Below are positions 11,012 to 20,440 of a stretch of DNA of 64,000 nt, piece by piece. The notes under the pieces are model-generated. The model was given only the letters and a program-made list of their open reading frames with translations, ran no database searches and was not told where the DNA came from. Made by a program: the position numbers and the translations under genes. Location: NCBI GenBank assembly GCA_014526335.1, contig JACTAT010000037.1, positions 11,072,214 to 11,136,213 on the forward strand, in the 5' to 3' direction. Each line of letters opens with the position of its first letter. Position 1 is the stretch's first letter. Origin of the DNA: Chrysaora quinquecirrha. Lineage: Eukaryota > Cnidaria > Scyphozoa > Semaeostomeae > Pelagiidae.

Positions 11012-11260
11012 TCATATCATAGTGTTATTTAAGATCTGTGCTTCAATAAGTTCATATCGCATCTTCCATACAATAGTATGTAAATTATCCATATCAACCA
11101 TCAAGCTGCTGATTAAAGGAAGCGAAACAATACCAGAACACAATGTAGCTACCAAAAGTAAAAAAATTATGAAACTTATTAAGCCACCACAGCATTCTTT
11201 AAAACAATCTTTTATTCTTCTTTTTCCTCCTCCTTCAAGTGTAGACGATTCTATATCCAT
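11012..11260 (-). CDS. Single-pass membrane protein
   Basis: 82 residues. Residues 1-22 are polar and basic (KRRIKDCFKECCGG), and residues 26-52 form one strong membrane segment (LISFIIFLLLVATLCSGIVS). A short polar tail follows. The Cys pair next to the membrane could be acylated. It runs opposite to its neighbours. A plus-strand frame over the same bases is open too, but only this reading gives a coherent membrane protein. Small membrane proteins are common accessory genes in Mavericks; the function is unknown. Confidence 0.6.
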   Translation of the reverse strand: MDIESSTLEGGGKRRIKDCFKECCGGLISFIIFLLLVATLCSGIVSLPLISSLMVDMDNLHTIVWKMRYELIEAQILNNTMI

Positions 11261-11339
11261 GACTGCAAAGTAAATACTTCAGGACAATATAACTGCAATA
11301 AATTAAAGAAATGATTCAACACCTTACTTTATTTTATAT

Positions 11340-11425
11340 GAAAGTTCCACAAGATTCTAGAAACGAGAAATCCTGCAATCTGATTGGTTAATAATTCGAA
11401 TGTCACGTTCGATCAAACTATAAAA
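11340..11425 (+). promoter_or_regulatory. HSE-CCAAT-TATA promoter
   Basis: GAA (11340), TTC (11345), cAA (11350, one mismatch), TTC (11355) and GAA (11360) keep the 5-bp heat-shock register. ATTGG follows at 11383-11387 and TATAAAA at 11419-11425. The start codon of the next gene is at 11504. The stretch from the heat-shock element through caatctgattggtta is shared with the terminal region at 6606-6657. This is the order found in eukaryotic heat-shock promoters. Activity is inferred. Confidence 0.65.
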
Positions 11426-11503
11426 CTGATGCGTAAAATCAAATCCGTTCAGTTGTAACAAGTCGTCGTAGAGTGCGGAGCTTAAAAAAATCATTAAAGA
11501 GTC

Positions 11504-12529
11504 ATGGCTGCAATTTACGAAGTTAGAGATGAAGAGGGCCTAATCAAGTCATCATTTGCTGTTTAACCCGGTTCTAACAAATGGTTGTTAGTGTTGAAAG
11601 ATACAATTAAAGATGCATTAGCTGTTAAATCAATGGGTATTTCTCATGCAGCACTGTCTCGTCTCTTGGAAATAGTTGATGAAAACATAAACGATCAATT
11701 ACAGTTCCACGGAGAAGATGCTGAAAGTCTGTTTGAGAAGAACAAAGCACACATTCAATCAAAGCAGTACTTTGGCAGAATCACGCAGTTTCTAACACTA
11801 TACACTGAAGTTTTGAGTAAAGAAGAAGCATATGAGGATAAGCTGGAAATCTATTTGCAGAAAAATGATGACAAGTTGGAAATCTGCATGGAGAAAAAAC
11901 CCCCTGTGAAGCTTTGTCTTGGAATCCGAAGATGGAAGAATGAGAAGCCATCAAAGACGGGAATAAATCTAAAAGAAGAAATGCTGAAAGCATTATATGG
12001 AAAGGTTGCTGATCTGAAAATGCTTCCACAACCATCCCCGAAAAGACCAGCGAGTGATGATGATGAGCAGATTCAAAAGAAGAAAAAGAAACAAGAAGAA
12101 GATCCGGCAAAGATTGATGTTCAAGTGCAAGAAGTATATGCCGAAATTCTCCTGAAATATATTTTCAACAAAGCAAAAGAGTATTGTGAAAAGTGCGCAA
12201 CTACAGAGATGTGGTCAAAACAAATTGATGCTGTTGGTCATAAGCAAGATTGTATGGTACATAATGCTTTTAGATTTCTAACATTTCACATTAGTTATGT
12301 CAACTCCGACATGCTGGCTGAAGGGAAAGAATTGTTTAAGAAATCAATGTTTGATGAGCTGAAGAAGAAGAATGGCCGACTTGGTCATGGAACCAAGATT
12401 CGAGTTGAAAATCTGCATGATGAATTATCTCATCCAAGTCTCTTCACATCGATGTACCTGTTGCAAATATTGAGCAGAATGATAAACAATTTAATCATGG
12501 CATTTGGTTTACATCAACATGAACATTAG
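11504..12529 (+). pseudogene. Unrecognised Maverick protein, about 340 codons, one in-frame stop
   Basis: ATG 11504 (MAAIYEVRDEEG) opens a frame interrupted by a single TAA at 11564-11566 and then open without frameshift to 12529. The product is helical and charged. A Lys-rich linker lies around the middle (KRPASDDDEQIQKKKKKQ), a likely nuclear signal, followed by a C-terminal region with two Cys (YCEKCATTEMW) and an amphipathic end. I see no catalytic motif. If the stop is genuine, downstream translation would have to start near 11630 (an ATG within SMGIS) and lose the N-terminus. It sits behind a heat-shock-type promoter and ahead of the packaging ATPase. Function unknown. Confidence 0.55.
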
Positions 12530-12621
12530 TTTGGTGTTATAGACAGTATTTCCATGTTATGGGTATTAGTTTGATGTTATAGATATTATTTCAATGTTGT
12601 AGCTAGATGTAAAGAATTTGT

Positions 12622-12629
12622 TATAAATA
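12622..12629 (+). promoter_or_regulatory. TATAAATA core promoter before the ATPase
   Basis: TATAAATA occurs 43 bp before ATG 12672. The same gttataaat string recurs at 12660 and at 13331-13339, the latter overlapping the ATPase stop codon and lying 31 bp before the next gene. Confidence 0.4.
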
Positions 12630-12671
12630 GATGTTACCTGTTGTATGAGATGTTTAAAGTTTGTTATAAAT

Positions 12672-13341
12672 ATGAGTTATGATTTGAGATTTAAAGCACC
12701 TTTTTCTTTGATTTTATCTGGAGTAAGCGGAAGCGGTAAAACGACTTGGGTAGAAAATCTGTTGAAAAATTATAATAATATAATTGATAATGGCAGACAA
12801 TATCCCAATCTTATGTGGATCTCGGGAACAAATCAACCGGAATTGTTTGAGCGTTAAAAAGTTTTAACGGAATTGTAGATTTATTACTGAGCTACCTGAA
12901 AACTTGTACGAAGAAATCGAAAGATTGGACAAAAGATTAACTATTGTTGTCGATGATTTAATGCATGAAATTGCCAACTTTAAAGATTTGGGAAAATTGT
13001 TCACAAACGGAAGATCTCATCTAAACATCAATGTAATTGTTATGATGCAAAACCCTTTTCCAAGAGGAACAGAAATGAGAAATTTAGCTCTCAATACTCA
13101 GTATCAAGTTCTTTTCAAGAATCCTCGAGATAGAAGTCAAATTAGATTTCTTGTGCGGGAAATTATGCCCTCATCTCCAAAAACATTCCTTGAAATTTAC
13201 AATGATGCAACAGCAAGAATGTACGGCTACTTACTTTGTGATTTCACACAATCGATTGGAGAAGATATGAGATTTCGCACTAATATTTTCCCTAATGAAG
13301 CACCTTTAGTGGTGTACAAGTCTAGAAAAGGTTATAAATAG
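12672..13341 (+). pseudogene. FtsK/HerA-type genome-packaging ATPase, frameshifted
   Basis: The Polinton packaging ATPase drives genome entry into the capsid. The first frame (12672-12857) starts MSYDLRFKAPFS and has the Walker A motif GVSGSGKTT. The second frame (from about 12870, another reading frame, to 13341) has a Walker B-like LTIVVDDLM, then the sensor-like NVIVMMQNPF and a conserved LRxFxREIM-like segment. A stop at 12855-12857 and a frame change within about 20 bp separate the two, so the gene is broken. An in-frame ATG at 12645 would add nine residues, but 12672 gives the usual short N-terminus. Neighbouring integrase and capsid genes fit Maverick order. Confidence 0.8.
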
Positions 13342-13369
13342 AGATCAACAATTCTATAAGACAGTAAAA

Positions 13370-13540
13370 ATGGATTCTTTTGAAAAGATAGTCATGGAGC
13401 CAAGCAAATCTGACGATGAAGCAGTGAAGAAAAAGCCTAAAAAGATTATAAATAAAGGAAGAAAGTGTAAGAAAAGAAAGCGACGAAGAAAAAAGTGTAC
13501 AAATGTTAAATTTTTAGAATTGTTAATTGATTTATTATGA
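13370..13540 (+). CDS. Small basic protein (56 aa) overlapping the integrase start
   Basis: Reads MDSFEKIVMEPSKSDD, then a Lys/Arg block (KKKPKKIINKGRKCKKRKRR) and a hydrophobic tail (LELLIDLL). Its TGA overlaps the integrase ATG as ATGA at 13537-13540, and a TATAAATAG lies 31 bp upstream. The bipartite basic block suggests nuclear targeting or DNA binding. It is short, but the overlap pattern matches the other junctions in this element, which supports it as a gene. Confidence 0.5.
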   Translation: MDSFEKIVMEPSKSDDEAVKKKPKKIINKGRKCKKRKRRRKKCTNVKFLELLIDLL

Positions 13541-13766
13541 GTTTAGAAAAGTTATATTCTGATCCTTCTGTTCCGGGTTCTCTCGGGGGTTTAGATAAAG
13601 CGTATAGGGAATTCAAAAAAGTAATTCCTAATTTGAAAAGGAAAGATGTTGAAGAATGGAGTAAAACTAGTCTTGCCTATTCGCTGCACAAACCAAGTAG
13701 GAAGAACTTTAAACGGGAGCGGATACTAACCAATAACATTGATTATTTATGGGAATGTGATCTTGT
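13537..13766 (+). pseudogene. Maverick integrase, 5' part, cut by transposon insertion
   Basis: Starts MSLEKLYSDPSVPGSLGG, a typical Maverick integrase N-terminus, and proceeds through a basic segment to WECDLV, where the Asp is the first residue of the DDE catalytic triad of retroviral-type integrases. After GATCTTGT (13759-13766) the frame runs into foreign sequence and stops at 13822-13824. The remainder of the gene resumes at 56159 after an identical GATCTTGT. The integrase would have inserted the element into host DNA; here it is disabled. Confidence 0.85.
13759..13766. other. Left copy of 8-bp target-site duplication GATCTTGT
   Basis: Identical to 56159-56166. The reading frame of the integrase is continuous if one copy and everything between is removed. 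That is the signature of transposition with an 8-bp staggered cut. The duplicated bases encode Asp-Leu plus the first two bases of a Val codon. Confidence 0.8.
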
Positions 13767-14042
13767 GGGCCATGACAAACTGATATATAACGGAGTCTGT
13801 CATTGGTCAACTCATATTTTCTAATTTGCATACAATAGAACACTTAACTAAAAAATAAAAAACAGACAAGCATCTTACAATAACATATCTGTAATGAACT
13901 TGAAGACTAAACAATAGTTTATAGGTAACACACATCAGCATCAACATATACATACACACTTAGCCATGTATACTCACCCCGGATAACGTACATGCAGTAC
14001 AGGGGTGGTTGTGCAGTACAGCGGTGGATGTTCAGTACAGCG
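13767..14042. other. Left subterminal region of the giant transposon
   Basis: Non-coding. It has the imperfect terminal repeat, an ATTGG box near 13803, and three short gcagtacagnggtgg-like repeats at about 13993-14042. No gene. Confidence 0.5.
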
Positions 14043-15538
14043 GCGTCACATACACGCTTAGCCATATACGCTGACACACATAGTAATATATACCTGCGTC
14101 TCCTGGGTCTCGAGCGTCACATACACACTTAGCCATATACGCTGACACACATAGTAATATATATCTGCGTCTCCTGGGTCTCGAGCGTCACATACACACT
14201 TAGCCATATACGCTGACACACATAGTAATATATACCTGCGTCTCCTGGGTCTCGAGCGTCACATACACACTTAGCCATATACGCTGACACACATAGTGAT
14301 ATATATCTGCGTCTCCTGGGTCTCGAGCGTCACATACACACTTAGCCATATACAGTGACACACAGAGTGATATATACCTGCGTCTCATGGGTCTCGAGCG
14401 TCACATACACACTTAACCATATACAGTGACATACAGAGTGATATACACCTGCGTCTCCTGGGTCTCGAGCGTCACATACACACTTAGCCACATACAGTGA
14501 CACACAGAGTGATATACACCTGCGTCTCATGGGTCTCGAGCGTCACATACACACTTAGCCGTATACGCTGACACACATAGTAATATATACCTGCGTCTCC
14601 TGGGTCTCGAGCGTCACATACACACTTAACCATATACAGTGACATACAGAGTGATATACACCTGCGTCTCCTGGGTCTCGAGCGTCACATACACACTTAA
14701 CCATATACAGTGGCATACAGAGTGATATACACCTGCGTCTCATGGGTCTCAAGCGTCACATACACACTTAACCATATACAGTGACATACAGAGTGATATA
14801 CACCTGCGTCTCATGGGTCTCGAGCGTCACATACACACTTAACCATATACAGTGACATACAGAGTGATATACACCTGCGTCTCCTGGGTCTCGAGCGTCA
14901 CATACACACTTAACCATATACAGTGACATACAGAGTGATATATAGCTGCTTCTCATGGGTCTCGAGCGTCACATACACACTTAACCATATACAGTGACAT
15001 ACAGAGTGATATACACCTGCGTCTCCTGGGTCTCGAGCGTCACATACACACTTAGCCACATACAGTGACACACAGAGTGATATACACCTGCGTCTCATGG
15101 GTCTCGAGCGTCACATACACACTTAGCCGTATCACGCTGACACACATAGTAATATATACCTGCGTCTCCTGGGTCTCGAGCGTCACATACACACTTAGCC
15201 ATATACAGTGACACACAGAGTGATATATACCTGCGTCTCATGGGTCTCGAGCGTCACATACACATTTAGCCACATACAGTGACATACACAGTGATATACA
15301 CCTGCGTCTCCTGGGTCTTGAGCGTCATAACACACTTAGCCATATACGCTGACACACATAGTGATATATACCTGCGTCTCGTGGGTCTCGAGCGTCACAT
15401 ACACACTTAGCCATATACAGTGACACACAGAGTGATATATACCTGCGTCTCATGGGTCTCAAGCGTCACATACACATTTAGCCACATACAGTGACACACA
15501 GAGTGATATACACCTGCGTCTCCTGGGTCTCGAGCGTC
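14043..15538. repeat. 71-bp minisatellite, about 21 copies
   Basis: Unit: gcgtcacatacacacttagc, then a variable centre, then ctgcgtctcctgggtctcga. Two unit variants intermix: one with catatacgctgacacacata and gtaatatata, the other with catacagtgacacacagagt and gatatacac. The period is constant at 71 bp apart from single-base indels. The array lies about 280 bp from the left end of the giant transposon, a usual place for subterminal transposase-binding repeats. The minus-strand open frames across it (reading VCDARDPGD and similar) come from the repeat and are not genes. Confidence 0.9.
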
Positions 15539-16480
15539 ATTTCCGTTGTATTCGCACGGGCAGAGGTAAAACATAAAGAGTAATATTGCAGAACTGATTT
15601 TTAATAGGATAGATGAAGAATGCAAGCAAAAAATGCAAGAAACATTTCCGAATGATACGCATACTTCTACTCTATCGAAAAAGGAAATTTTATATAAATT
15701 TTCTGTAAATAGCTACTCTTGGCTACATGCAAAAGAACACAATTTTAACCAATGTTATCAAGTCAAAGTATTTTAATAACAACAAAACTTAACTTCATGG
15801 CCTTAGGCCTTTCCCTTTAAAGTATGATATAACAATAGCGTTGCGCTACAATGAAAGCAATATAAATGTAAAATAAATGCGTTAAAGTTTGCACTGTTGG
15901 CAATATTTCGTAAAGGCAACCTATACCCTACACTTACTCTTCAGGAATTCATAATGATATTTTCGCAAAGTTATTTCTTCATATTTATATCCTAAGATTT
16001 GTTCAATGCAAAACCTTTGAAACAATGAAAAAGGGCATGTAGTAGCTTCTTATGGCCAAAAACATTTATATTTTTGCCAATGCTATTTATTGATCTAGAT
16101 TATTTTTTTACCTAAGGGGCTAAAATGCTAAGGTCTATTAAACGATATAAACTATTCACTGTCTCTAATTTTATTCTTAAGCTCTAATTTTTGATACAAT
16201 GATTGGTTTTTCTTAGCTCCTTTATAATTTTGTAGCCATTATAATAATTATTATCTATTATAACAAATGTAAAAGAGAAATGAACAAACAATTAGTAGCT
16301 ATATATTAGGTACATAGTGACATTAAATAGAAACAAGTGCTTAGTGCACTGAATGTTGCAAGTGTTTATCCACTGCACGCTTTGTGTGAACATTCTTTGC
16401 AGTACCTGTAGGTAAAATATATTGCTAAATTATCATATTGAAAATTTTATTCATATTTCCTTTTGTAAAGGTTAAAATAT
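15539..16480. other. AT-rich stretch without visible gene
   Basis: No open frame, RNA gene or repeat is supported here. AT-rich sequence with homopolymer runs, downstream of the PHD-finger gene on the minus strand. Confidence 0.5.
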
Positions 16481-19400
16481 TTAGAATTTGAATTTATATG
16501 CAATGTATGCTGTGTACCACTCTCCATCAGGAATGTCTTTCAACCCAACACATTTCACGTGAAACCACGATTCTTTCGTGACAGGATTGTAGCCCGGGCA
16601 CTAAAAATACGATCTCGTTGTAAAAAATCACCAAAAAACAAATTAGAGTTCAATTAAATAATGCGTAATTAATGCGTGAATCTCACATAATTATAAAGCC
16701 TTAAAATCATACCTTATATCTGGCGTACTTACATCAGCTCTGCCTGAGTCACATCCTACAAATTTTCCTGTCTGGTACTGTTTGAAATAAAAAGCAAATT
16801 ATGACTTTTTTGCCGATTTTTTTTTTAATTTCTGTAGGTAAGTAGCGGGGAAGACCTAAAAACATTGAAACTGGTAAAAGAACAAATATCCGGGAAAATT
16901 ATCATAGAGAAAACCAATTTGTTCGTTATTTGAATTGAGAGAGATATACCATTTTTGGGCTTACCTTTTTACAGTAACAATAGCCGTTTGTTCTTGTCAA
17001 TGTTTTTACATTGCTTTTTGGATAGGCTAGAAAAGGAGATAAGAATAGCTAAATTACATTTGGCAGAAAAGAAAGATAAGAGTTTTGGCTATGAGATAGC
17101 TATCGTGTCATGGAGATTAGCAGAAACCTTTTCTCATCTTGTCAATTAATTAATTAATCAATCAATCAAAAACTCAATCGTTCTTATGATAACTTCGCCA
17201 CGGAATTTCAAAGAGCAACGTCTTTATAGGTACACTTAATAGCATGATAGCTAGCTAACTGGATAGAAAACTGAACAGAACAAGATAGGAACACTATCGG
17301 TAAACTATTATTCGTGTTGTGAAATTATTTTTAAAATTACTTTGAAGTCATTATCACTTACCGCTTTCGTATGAGGCGGGGATTTCCTCTTCAGCATCTT
17401 CTTCTTCATCTTTCTTCGGGGTGGATTGTCTTGGTCAGTGGTGTAGCCAGGGTCTTGGCTTTGGGTGGGCAAAAGACAAAAAATCATGGGGGTCCGGGGG
17501 CTTGGCCCCGGAAAAATTTTTGGGACCTTGACCTTCTACAGGTCGTAAAACGGCCCTCTAGAAAAGAGATTTGATGGGATTTCAAACGGAGAAAATATGC
17601 TGGATAATTCTTGCTTTTCAAAATAATTTCATGACAACGGACCAACAATCTTCGTACAGCGTCTATTGCTATGCCGGGGAAAAATTGTTCTTACACCTTT
17701 GAAATTCATGAAAGCTACCAAATATCTACGTTGTAAACACAAAATTTGTTACCATGCGTTTTTTAGTATGAAAACGCGGAAATAGTCTCAAATTGATTAA
17801 TGGAAGGCACACAAAACTAGGGGTCCGGGGTATGCTCCCCGGAAAAATTCATTTTCCAACCTCTAGTATCGCATAGAATGCACATTTCTTGCTTGCCTAT
17901 TATATTGTGTTACATACTGGATATCCGAAGACATCTCGCCTCAGCTGTTTATTGGAAACACTTGCTTTCTTGTTGATGTAGAACATTCCAGCCAAAAATA
18001 CATACTTATTATGCGAAGCGGTGAAAAGTTTCATTCTACGTCTACGTTTATCTACTAGAAACATGCACTGTGTTGTCTGATCTTTCGTTTACTCTACTCA
18101 TTTGTTCGTGGTTTTGCCTTTTCGTTCTATCTCGCTTTATTTCGAAAACTAGAGAAAGGAGATTTACGTTTTCACTTTTCACCACAGCAAGAATACGCTA
18201 TAGAGAGGTTTTTTGAATTAATTTTAAATCTGTCCGACGGGATGGTAAAAACATAAGAAAGGTCCGTGCCTTTATAACCCTTCACACATCGAGATCTATT
18301 GCAAAAGGAGGGGAGTGTGGGTTGAACAATAGTAAACATGTGGCGTTAATTGCCGCATAATAGTAGTCGTAGAACATTTTCCTTGGAATCGAGCAGGTGA
18401 GGTGAATTCTTGGTCTTGAATTGTCTGAGAGGAACATGCAAGAAAATTTTTTCCACTCTTCCCTACTGGCGTAAAATTATAGAAAAAGTTGCAATAACGA
18501 ATTAAATGTTTCAACCCACGTTGCTAATCAATTCTGACTACGGACTAAGTAGGTTATTAAGAGTTACTCTAGATACCCTCCCAGCAATTAGACACTGGAG
18601 CTGTTTTTGCTATTGCCTTTCGTTTGTTTTACCTCTGGGTAGTATGCCAATCGATCCCTCAGCAAATAGATCCCTCCTGAATCGTTCTCTCTCTACAAAG
18701 TGAATGTACATGTTATGGATCATAATCTTATTTGAGACGAATAAGGATACAAATATGAAATTAGAAGGTATTCCTTTTACCCCTCTCGTCACTGCTGCTG
18801 TTATCATTGTCGTCGTCGCTTAGATCATTGAATTTTATTCTCTTTCCAGCCTTAACGCCCTAAAAATAAAATAGTTTTCTCTTCTTTATTCCAAAATTAA
18901 CCACAAGAGTTATTTTGCCAATTTTTAACAGACAATGGTCGTTCTAATCACATCTGCGTCCGTATATTGTGTGCAGCTTGTCCGAATATTGAGAGCCACT
19001 TTAATTTGCGTAACTTACCATTGCGAAAATTTCTCTCTTTCGTGGTGTGTAACTCTCATAACTCAGTTTAGAATTTGGGGTCAGACTCTACAAGAAACGA
19101 AACTCACACAAATTTTGCTGACACATTGAAAACTTCATGCTTTTTTAAATTTGAATTACAAAATGTAGCAGTCATAAATTCTTATTACAAAATATGTTGT
19201 ATGATATTACACAAGCAACATACATCTATAGCTTTTTGGACATCCTCGTCAACTTCTTCTCTTTCATCATCATCAATCATACCTAGAAGTTCAAAGTTGC
19301 AAATCAACGTGCTTAGAATTTTTAAATTGTCATGGTGCTTATGATGCTCATGGTGATGTTGCTTATGATGAGGATAACAATAGTATTTGTAGCCTACCAT

Positions 19401-19514
19401 CCTCAATCGTTTGGCGAACTCTTCTTTGGAATCTCCTTAGCTTCCCCGCATCTTCTTCACTAATCTCGTTATTCCCCTCAGCCTGTGTGAAACTAATATC
19501 TTCCCCGTCTATCG
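16481..19514 (-). CDS. Acidic protein with degenerate PHD finger, six 3' exons
   Basis: Six exons join in phase on the minus strand: 19514-19398, 19282-19224, 18859-18781, 17429-17362, 16777-16733 and 16600-16481 (TAA). Each has GT donor and AG acceptor. The early exons are acidic (MIDDDEREEVDEDVQKAID, then FNDLSDDDNDNSSSDERG), the fourth is basic (RRKMKKKMLKRKSPP), and the last two form part of a PHD finger: GKFVGCDSG, then CPGY and WFHVKCVGLKDIPDGEWY. PHD fingers read histone H3 tails. The final Cys pair after GEWY is absent and the opening pair is not found, so the finger is incomplete or degenerate. The 5' end is not identified. It could be the continuation of the ATPase gene upstream on the same strand, although that gene has its own stop codon. 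Role in transposition or chromatin targeting is inference. Confidence 0.5.
17440..18290. repeat. G-rich interspersed repeat fragments
   Basis: gtgtagccagggtcttggct with ggggtccgggggcttggccc (17448-17520), and a second hairpin-forming ggggtccggggtatgctccc at 17820-17840. Similar ggcgtagccag with a G-run occurs at 22132. These look like fragments of interspersed elements lying in introns of the PHD gene. No gene is visible between 17900 and 18780. Confidence 0.5.
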
Positions 19515-19623
19515 CTGTAAAGAAATCGATATATTGGGCTACATCGCTTTATCCATTCTTCTGCCTGTGATAATTGGCAAGTGGCAAGATGCTTGATTTA
19601 AATCAAAAGATAGCTGCTTAGCT

Positions 19624-20070
19624 GCCCAGGGGGGAAGCATTTCTTTGATAGGGATGCTCGTCCGAGAACAAATTTCATCTACCCAAAAAATAGAATGAAT
19701 CAAAATTTCCAAACCAAAAAAAAAAATAGAATGACTAAGAATTATAAAACCAAGAAAAATGAAACGACTTAAAAGAAAATTCCAACCCAGACAATAAAAT
19801 TAAGTGTCGGCGGCTGACGTCGTTTGTCAAAGGTTGTATATGATAAGCTACTATGATTTTATGTTTTCCAGTACTGTGTTTTCTTCCTTCAAAGTGTTTA
19901 ATTGTGCGGTATAAATTTGTGAGACCCAGAAAAATAGCGGAGATTTCGCAAAACCCAAAAAAATAGTCCAAGAATTTGCAAACCCAGTAAAATAGGATTT
20001 GGTCCAATTTCCAACCCCGAAAAATAGGACGAGCATCCCTCTCTTAATTTTGACATGTACCCCCCTGGGC
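19624..20070. mobile_element. Foldback MITE (447 bp)
   Basis: Ends are GCCCAGGGGGG at the left and its complement CCCCCCTGGGC at the right, and the inner bases agatgctcgtcc-like are inverted too (gggatgctcgtcc at the left, ggacgagcatccc at the right). Both flanks read ttagc, a likely 5-bp target duplication. It has no coding capacity and lies between the ATPase and PHD genes. Confidence 0.75.
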
Positions 20071-20440
20071 TTAGCCGTTACTCTTACCCTTATTTATCAG
20101 CTCCAAGGTTTTTTCAGGTAGTTTGTTTTTTGGTATTTTGTGCCCTAAAACGGCATTGGTTTATTCATCAACATAAGATTACAAGATTATCACACCGTAG
20201 TTACTACCTCTAATAACTTTCTTGGCGCTTATGAGGTGTTTGCAAAATGTTAGTAGAATTGCAACAGATATAACTTCTTTATCACAATGTTCCTGCCTCC
20301 TGTACTGGAATAAAAAGCTACATTCCTCAAGGAGGGAGTCTTGAATTCCAACACTAGAAAATCTGGTTAGGCAGGGGGCTAAAAAGATGGAAATGGTATC
20401 ATTCTAAAAAAAACCAAAGGAGAAAAAAGGAGATGTATCG

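Larger units (their letters stand above)
6370..13766. mobile_element. Maverick/Polinton element, left half
   Basis: This is the left part of a large self-synthesising DNA transposon of the Maverick/Polinton (adintovirus-like) class. It starts with AGTAGGTTG directly after a satellite unit and contains packaging ATPase, integrase, core-like and accessory genes. The matching half with capsid genes and protein-primed polymerase resumes at 56159. The two halves would form one element: the integrase begins here and continues there in the expected place and orientation. The right terminal repeat and the target duplication lie beyond the window, so the exact ends are unproven. Confidence 0.85.

Noticed and set aside
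11022..11273. Plus-strand frame opposite the membrane protein
   Set aside because: The minus strand gives a coherent basic/Cys/transmembrane protein; the plus strand gives no recognisable features.
14043..15538. Possible CRISPR-like array
   Set aside because: The whole 71-bp period is conserved, so there are no unique spacers, and the context is eukaryotic.
14200..15625. Minus-strand frames repeating VCDARDPGD and YITLCVTVYG
   Set aside because: Products of the 71-bp minisatellite; period and frame agree with the repeat alone.
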